From Roseomonas sp. (GTDB lineage Bacteria > Pseudomonadota > Alphaproteobacteria > Acetobacterales > Acetobacteraceae): a stretch of 64,000 nucleotides of DNA. The stretch covers positions 248,001 through 312,000 of the forward strand of contig JADCGF010000005.1 of NCBI GenBank assembly GCA_020249145.1. The letters run 5' to 3'. Shown piece after piece: positions 59,773 to 64,000 of the stretch. The notes beneath the pieces were generated by a model. That model ran no database searches and was not told the DNA's origin. It saw only the letters and a program-made list of their open reading frames with translations. Every line of letters begins with the position of its first letter. The first letter of the stretch is position 1. Both the position numbers and the translations under genes were made by a program.

Positions 59773-60726
59773 TCAATCCGCCTTGATGCCGGCGGCGCGG
59801 ATCACCTCGCCCCAGGATTTCAGATCATTGGCGATGCGGCGGTTGAAGGCGGCCATATCCTCGAAATTGGGCGTCAGGCCGGAATCGAGCAGCCTTTGCC
59901 GGAAAATCGGGTTTTCAAGCGCCTTCTTCATGGCGTCATTCCAGGCGCGGGCCGCATCGGCGCTGATGGCGCGCGGCCCGCAAACGCCGAACCAGCCGGC
60001 CATTTCAAGCCCTGGCACCCAATCGGAAATCGGGCGTGCTTGCGGGAAAAGTGGTGAACCCGTCGGGTCCCCAAGGGCGAGCAGGCGCAATTCACCGCCC
60101 TGAATCTGGCGCGTTACATCACCCAGATTGGTGATCATGAAATCCGCGCGCCCGCCCAGAATATCCACAATCGCCGGCGTGGCACCGCGATAGGGAATAT
60201 GCACAATATCAAGCCCGGTCTTGGCCTTCAGCAATTCCACCGAAAGATGCTGCGCCGATCCAACCCCGGCCGAGGCGTAAGATAACCCGCCCGGCTTGGC
60301 GCGCGCTGCGGCCAATAGGCCCGCCACATCCTTATGCGGACCATTCGCCGCCACCACCAGGCCATAGGTGGAAAGCGCGACATTGACGATGCCGGTCATC
60401 TCCGAGCGTGGATCAACCGGCAGGCTCGCACCCGGCAGATTGGGCGTGATGGTCATGGTGCCCATGGGGCATTGCAGCACGGTCGCGCCATCCGGCGCGC
60501 TGCGCGCCACCACTTCCGCGGCGATCAGCCCATTGGCGCCGGTACGGTTTTCGACAACGCCGCGCGCGGGCAGATGCGGCGCGGCATATTCGGCAATCAG
60601 CCGCGCCATTAAATCCCCTGTGCCGCCGGCGGCGAAACCGCTGATGACGCGCACGGTGCGGTCCTGCGCCAAGGCAGGGCCAGAAAGCGTGAGGGCAGCA
60701 AGACCAGCAAGCAGCAAATGACGCAT
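59773..60726 (-). CDS. TTT (Bug) family periplasmic substrate-binding receptor
   Basis: A 317-residue receptor with signal peptide MRHLLLAGLAALTLSGPALA-Q. Family marks are VISGFAAGGTGDLMARLIAEY, VVENRTGANGLIAAEVVARSAPDG and the C-terminal SWGEVIRAAGIKAD. A GGAGG ribosome site precedes the ATG. A repeat element begins 22 bp upstream, between this gene and rsmD. It is probably in an operon with the dienelactone hydrolase gene. Confidence 0.92.
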   Translation of the reverse strand: MRHLLLAGLAALTLSGPALAQDRTVRVISGFAAGGTGDLMARLIAEYAAPHLPARGVVENRTGANGLIAAEVVARSAPDGATVLQCPMGTMTITPNLPGASLPVDPRSEMTGIVNVALSTYGLVVAANGPHKDVAGLLAAARAKPGGLSYASAGVGSAQHLSVELLKAKTGLDIVHIPYRGATPAIVDILGGRADFMITNLGDVTRQIQGGELRLLALGDPTGSPLFPQARPISDWVPGLEMAGWFGVCGPRAISADAARAWNDAMKKALENPIFRQRLLDSGLTPNFEDMAAFNRRIANDLKSWGEVIRAAGIKAD

Positions 60727-60747
60727 GATTATTCCTCCCGTTTCGGA

Positions 60748-60801
60748 GCATTTTCAAGCCAAGTGGAATCACTTGGCGGCTCGGAAAATGCGACCCAGAA
60801 A
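60748..60801 (+). repeat. 54-bp palindromic repeat unit, locus 5
   Basis: Single copy with both stems intact: GCATTTTC/GAAAATGC and GCCAAGTG-GAAT-CACTTGGC. It lies between the rsmD end and the TTT receptor start, opposite in orientation to both genes. Confidence 0.9.
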
Positions 60802-60803
60802 AG

Positions 60804-60851
60804 CCTTGGTGCTTGTCCGGCGAACGAATTTGAGTGGGACGCGCACCAAGG
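60804..60851 (+). repeat. GTGAAC-type hairpin, locus 5 (degenerate core)
   Basis: Arms CCTTGGTGC/GCACCAAGG form 9 perfect pairs around an inner GTCC/GGAC. The core reads GCGAAC-GAAT-TTGAGT, a degenerate form of GTGAAC-N4-GTGAAC. The outer stem is unrelated in sequence to the other loci but equally well paired. Confidence 0.7.
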
Positions 60852-60858
60852 GAGCCTA

Positions 60859-61440
60859 TCAGGAAGCGGCGGCGCCGCAATCCGGCAAGGCGCGCAACGC
60901 AGAAAGCCGCGCGGCGCCATGGTCACGCGTGGAAATCTCCTCGAAACCAGGCAGCGCTAGGCTTTCTTCATCGCGCCCCGTCTCCGCAATGATCAGCGCA
61001 CCGGGCGCGATCCAGCCCTTGGCCTGCAAGGCGGCAAGGGCGCGCGGCACCAGCCCCTTGGCATAGGGCGGGTCCAGAAACACCAGGCTGCAAGCCGCCG
61101 CCGCGATGGGTGGCGCGGTGACATCACCGGCGATCACGCGGCAGGCGTCACTGGCCTTGCAGGCAGCGATATTGGCGCGCAAGGCAGCAAGGGCGGCGCG
61201 ATCCTGTTCCATGAAAAAGGCACGCGCCGCGCCGCGCGACAAAGCCTCAAGCCCCATGGCGCCTGTGCCGGCGAAGCCATCCAGCACAGTTGCGCCTTCC
61301 AGCATATCGCGCCCGGCCCAGGGCGCATGCCAAAGCTGGTCGAATATCGCCTGCCGGGCGCGATCACTGGTCGGGCGTGTGGCAAGACCTGGCGGCGCAA
61401 CAAGCGCGCGCCCCTTCCAGCGCCCGGCAATGATGCGCAT
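60859..61440 (-). CDS. rsmD: 16S rRNA (guanine(966)-N(2))-methyltransferase RsmD
   Basis: A 193-residue SAM-dependent methyltransferase modifying G966 of 16S rRNA. The opening MRIIAGRWKGRALVAPPG, the TRPTSDRARQAIFDQL segment, the SAM motif LDGFAGTGAMGLEALSRG (about 54-71) and the catalytic LDPPYAKG (about 132-139) are all present. Its ATG overlaps the stop of the pseudouridine synthase gene (ATGA), an rRNA-modification pair. It is the third gene of the minus-strand operon beginning with the class I amidotransferase. Confidence 0.95.
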   Translation of the reverse strand: MRIIAGRWKGRALVAPPGLATRPTSDRARQAIFDQLWHAPWAGRDMLEGATVLDGFAGTGAMGLEALSRGAARAFFMEQDRAALAALRANIAACKASDACRVIAGDVTAPPIAAAACSLVFLDPPYAKGLVPRALAALQAKGWIAPGALIIAETGRDEESLALPGFEEISTRDHGAARLSALRALPDCGAAAS

Positions 61441-62312
61441 CAGCCCTTGCTGCGCCGTGGCGTCTGCGGCCCGGCATGGCGCGCGCGGGGGGTGCGTTGC
61501 GGTTTGGCGGCCTCGGCTTCGGATGCCTCTGGTTCTGCTGCCGCTTCGCGTCCGCGCTTTGGTGCATCCAGGCCCAATTGCTCGCGCAATACCTTGGCAT
61601 TCACTTCTTCCGCCGCGCCGCGCGGCAGGGAGCCCAATTGGAAGGGGCCATAGGCGGTGCGAATCAGGCGCGTCACCGCCAGTTCAAGATGCGCCATTAC
61701 TTTGCGCACTTCGCGGTTCTTGCCTTCGCGTAGCGCCACGGTCAGCCAGGCATTGGTGCCCATGCGCGCATCCAGCCCCGCTTCGATAGGGCCGTAAGCC
61801 ACACCATCCACTGTCACGCCCCGCGCAAGTGCGGCCAAAGCGCGTTCATTCACCTTGCCATGCACGCGCACGCGGTAGCGCCTAAGCCAGCCATTGGCCG
61901 GTAATTCCAATCGCCGTGCCAAGGCGCCATCATTGGTCAGCAGCAGCAGGCCTTCGCTGGTCAGATCAAGCCGCCCGACCGAAACCAGCCGCGGCAGACC
62001 CTGCGGCAGATTGGCAAAAACCGTAGGGCGGCCTTCCGGGTCGCGATGCGTCGTCACGAAGCCGGTTGGCTTGTGATAGCGAAACAGCCGCGTGCGTTCG
62101 GGCATGGCGATGGGCTTGCCATTAACGCTGATCTGATCACCCGGGGCGACAAAAGTGGCCGGGCTGGTCACCAGCTTGCCGCCAAGCCGCACCAGCCCTT
62201 CGGCGATCAGCTTTTCCACATCTCGGCGCGAAGCGACACCGGCGCGCGCCAGGAATTTCGCAATCCGTTCGCCGCGCGGGCCTTCGGCTTCGGCTTCGGC
62301 TTCATCACTCAT
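61440..62312 (-). CDS. rluB: RluB/RsuA-family rRNA pseudouridine synthase
   Basis: A 290-residue pseudouridine synthase. An S4 RNA-binding domain (RIAKFLARAGVASRRDVEKLIAEGLVRL, about 16-60) is followed by the catalytic domain with the active-site aspartate in GRLDLTSEGLLLLTND (about 117). KNREVRKVMAHLELAVTRLIR marks the subfamily. A low-complexity basic C-terminal tail of about 50 residues (RGREAAAEPEASEAEAA...) is typical of alphaproteobacterial members. RluB is likelier than RsuA or RluE by length, but the site on rRNA is inferred. Confidence 0.88.
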   Translation of the reverse strand: MSDEAEAEAEGPRGERIAKFLARAGVASRRDVEKLIAEGLVRLGGKLVTSPATFVAPGDQISVNGKPIAMPERTRLFRYHKPTGFVTTHRDPEGRPTVFANLPQGLPRLVSVGRLDLTSEGLLLLTNDGALARRLELPANGWLRRYRVRVHGKVNERALAALARGVTVDGVAYGPIEAGLDARMGTNAWLTVALREGKNREVRKVMAHLELAVTRLIRTAYGPFQLGSLPRGAAEEVNAKVLREQLGLDAPKRGREAAAEPEASEAEAAKPQRTPRARHAGPQTPRRSKG

Positions 62313-63025
62313 GCGCGGCAGGCCGCGATGAAGGCGCGGAAAATCGCCGGATCATCAGGATCAACGGCATATTCAGGGTGCCATTGCACACCAAGGGCGA
62401 AGCGGTAGCCGGGATGTTCAATACCCTCAATCACGCCATCGGGGGCCAGCGCATTGACCACGCCGCCATCGCCAATGCTCGCCACCGCCTGGTGATGCGC
62501 GGAATTCACCGCCATGCGCGGCTTGCCGATGATGCGCGCCAGCATGCTGCCTTCGGTGATCGTAACCTCATGCCCCGGCTCGGTGCGCGGATTGGGCTGT
62601 TCATGGGCCAAAGCCCCCGGCACTTCATCCGGGATGTGCTGGATCAATCGCCCGCCGAGGGCCACCGCCAGCAATTGCTGCCCGCCGCATATTCCAAGCA
62701 CGGGCTTGTCGCGCACCAAGGCCGCGCGGGTTGCGGCCATTTCGAAATCCGTCCGCCCGGGCTTCAGCGTCACTTTCGGGTGCGGCGCGCCGCCGCCCCA
62801 AAGCGCCGGGTCCACATCAAAGGCGCCGCCGGTCACCATCAGCCCATCCACCTCAGCGATGTAGGCTTCCGCCATTTCGGGGTGATGCGGCAGCGCCACG
62901 GGCAGGCCGCCCGCCGCGACAATGGCCGAGAAATAATTCCGCCGAAGCGCATACCAGGGCAGCTTGGACCAGCCGCCGGCTTCTTCGGAATCGAGGGTCA
63001 CACCAATCAGGGGAAGGGATCGCAT
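62309..63025 (-). CDS. Class I glutamine amidotransferase-like, gamma-glutamyl-gamma-aminobutyrate hydrolase family
   Basis: A 238-residue peptidase C26/PuuD-type hydrolase. The catalytic Cys113 is in GICGGQQLLA, and His216 and Glu218 are in GVQWHPEYA. VDGLMVTGGAFDVDPALWG is the family's oxyanion region. PuuD cleaves gamma-glutamyl-GABA in putrescine breakdown; no other puu genes are here, so another gamma-glutamyl amide is possible. It leads a three-gene operon with rluB and rsmD through ATGA overlaps, which is an odd functional partnership. Confidence 0.9.
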   Translation of the reverse strand: MRSLPLIGVTLDSEEAGGWSKLPWYALRRNYFSAIVAAGGLPVALPHHPEMAEAYIAEVDGLMVTGGAFDVDPALWGGGAPHPKVTLKPGRTDFEMAATRAALVRDKPVLGICGGQQLLAVALGGRLIQHIPDEVPGALAHEQPNPRTEPGHEVTITEGSMLARIIGKPRMAVNSAHHQAVASIGDGGVVNALAPDGVIEGIEHPGYRFALGVQWHPEYAVDPDDPAIFRAFIAACRA

Positions 63026-63109
63026 GGCGCAGCTTTAGGCCAATCCGGGCGCAAAGGGAATCGCGCTTGCCCCCTGGACCGGTGCGGCCCAGCAAGGCAG
63101 GAAGGCACC

Positions 63110-63550
63110 ATGACCCCCATGGAAATCGCTTTGGAAGAAGCCCGCGCCGCCGCCGCCCTTGGTGAGGTGCCGGTGGGCGCCGTGGTGACCGACAAGGCAG
63201 GCCAGGTGCTGGCCCGCGCCGGCAATGAGGTTGAAGCCCGCCACGACCCCTCAGCCCATGCCGAAATGCTCGCCCTGCGCGAAGCCGCCCGTAAGCTGGG
63301 CCAGACCCGCCTTGGCGACTGCACCTTGACAGTCACCCTGGAACCCTGCCCCATGTGCGCCCAGGCAGCTTCCTTCTTTCGTGTCGCCCGCGTGGTTTTC
63401 GGTGCCTATGACCCGAAAGGCGGCGGGGTGGATCATGGTGCGCGGATTTTCGCGGCATCATCCTGTCATCACCAGCCGGAAGTGGTTGGTGGTGTGCGGG
63501 AAGGCGAATGCGCCGCCCTGTTGCGTGGTTTTTTTGAAGCTCGTCGTTGA
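63110..63550 (+). CDS. tadA: tRNA-specific adenosine deaminase TadA
   Basis: A 146-residue zinc deaminase that converts A34 of tRNA-Arg(ACG) to inosine. Zinc ligands and catalytic residues are His50 and Glu52 (SAHAEM) and Cys80 and Cys83 (EPCPMCA). The C-terminal VVFGAYDPKGGGVDHG is characteristic of TadA and distinguishes it from cytidine or guanine deaminases. The ATG at 63110 is used; the open frame extends far upstream, antisense to the amidotransferase gene, without similarity. Confidence 0.93.
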   Translation: MTPMEIALEEARAAAALGEVPVGAVVTDKAGQVLARAGNEVEARHDPSAHAEMLALREAARKLGQTRLGDCTLTVTLEPCPMCAQAASFFRVARVVFGAYDPKGGGVDHGARIFAASSCHHQPEVVGGVREGECAALLRGFFEARR

Positions 63551-63612
63551 CGGCGGCGAAACTTTGCCGGGATAAGGCAGTATTCTGATCATTTCATGGT
63601 GGAAAACTCTTT

Positions 63613-64000
63613 ATGCGCGTGCTCAAGGGACAGGACCTCATGCAGGGGGCAGACCATGAATTCATCGTCAATATCTACCGGCGCATCCTGTTGCGCGGGC
63701 CGGATGAGGGTGGCTATCGCCATTATCGCGATCTGGTGGAGGCTGATCCCGGCTGTCGCCGGCGCGTCATTGAGGGAATGGCGGGCAGCACTGAGGCCCG
63801 ACGTCAGGGTGAGGAAATACACATCATCTGGGATGATGCCGCGGCAGTAGGCGGCACAGTAGCCGCCCCCGCCCTGCCTGAATTGACGGCAGAAGAGCTG
63901 CTCGCGCTATTGCGTCAAAAGCTTCGCACGCTGGATGCGGAAGGCTTGGCCGCTTTGGAAGCACCCCTGCTGGAATGCCTTGAAGCCTTGCGTGCCCAGC
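63613..64000 (+). CDS. DUF4214 domain protein, N-terminal part
   Basis: A partial gene running off the right edge (129 codons visible). It begins MRVLKGQDLMQGADHEFIVNIYRRILLRGPDEGGYRHYRDLVE, quoted in two halves only as landmark: residues 14-28 and 29-43 give the DUF4214 pattern (aromatic, YRR, LLRG, D, G, Y). DUF4214 domains often sit in glycosyltransferases or secreted repeat proteins of alphaproteobacteria. The following residues are acidic and helical (ELTAEELLALLRQKL). No signal peptide is seen, which favours a cytoplasmic glycosyltransferase-associated form, but the rest is needed to know. Confidence 0.7.
   Translation, partial: MRVLKGQDLMQGADHEFIVNIYRRILLRGPDEGGYRHYRDLVEADPGCRRRVIEGMAGSTEARRQGEEIHIIWDDAAAVGGTVAAPALPELTAEELLALLRQKLRTLDAEGLAALEAPLLECLEALRAQ

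Overview
The window is a high-GC alphaproteobacterial chromosome segment. The best guess is an Acetobacteraceae (Roseomonas-like) organism. The reasons are the single-cysteine DksA next to fliX and flgI, the GAAC-N7-GAAC SOS box in front of imuA-imuB-dnaE2, and the large set of stand-alone tripartite-tricarboxylate (TTT, Bug-type) periplasmic receptors. The taxonomic call is inference; there is no rRNA in the window.

Layout. 1-4.2 kb: end of a Gfo/Idh/MocA oxidoreductase, a RidA-family protein, then a flagellar block (flgI, rod-binding protein and a FlgN-like protein on the minus strand, divergent from fliX, followed by dksA). A well-matched sigma-54 promoter and two palindromes that may be enhancer sites lie between flgI and fliX. 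4.2-9.7 kb: housekeeping genes priA, transaldolase, DUF484, xerC and dapB. 9.7-17.2 kb: a catabolic island with a flavin monooxygenase, a TetR repressor and its probable operator, an HpaB-superfamily flavoprotein, a TTT receptor, a family III CoA-transferase, a CitE-like lyase and an SDR. 17.2-26.1 kb: an FAD oxidoreductase, a PfkB sugar kinase, and a peptidase/amidohydrolase group (M81, M20 carbamoylase-like, M20 deacylase, HDAC-like deacetylase, M19 dipeptidase). 26.0-26.9 kb: a lower-GC insert with one membrane-protein gene, bounded by 18-bp direct repeats. 27-33 kb: comM, a GNAT acetyltransferase, a histone-H1-like Lys/Ala/Pro protein, and the prpC-prpD methylcitrate pair. 33-39.4 kb: a LysR-controlled hydantoinase/N-carbamoyl-D-amino-acid hydrolase operon with its own TTT receptor and two tandem carbamoylase paralogues. 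39.4-48.7 kb: nucleotide-sugar dehydrogenase, upp, a decayed TTT receptor, intact TTT receptors, and an aldo/keto reductase with a two-subunit GMC dehydrogenase. 48.9-54.5 kb: the SOS mutagenesis cassette imuA-imuB-dnaE2. 54.5-60.7 kb: an AtzG/AtzE-like amidase pair, three more TTT receptors, an OB-fold stress protein and a dienelactone hydrolase. 60.8-64 kb: rsmD, an rluB-type pseudouridine synthase, a class I glutamine amidotransferase, tadA, and the start of a DUF4214 protein.

The most unusual signal is a family of bipartite intergenic elements at five places (28.5, 41.5, 56.2, 57.8 and 60.7 kb). Each has a hairpin built around GTGAAC-N4-GTGAAC, whose outer stem changes sequence while mostly staying paired. 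Each also has a second palindrome on the 5' side of that hairpin. At 28.5 kb the second palindrome is a perfect-phase triplicate of 54 bp. The elements mostly fill the space between gene ends. They look like a REP/mosaic-type repeat or a structured RNA family that I do not recognise.
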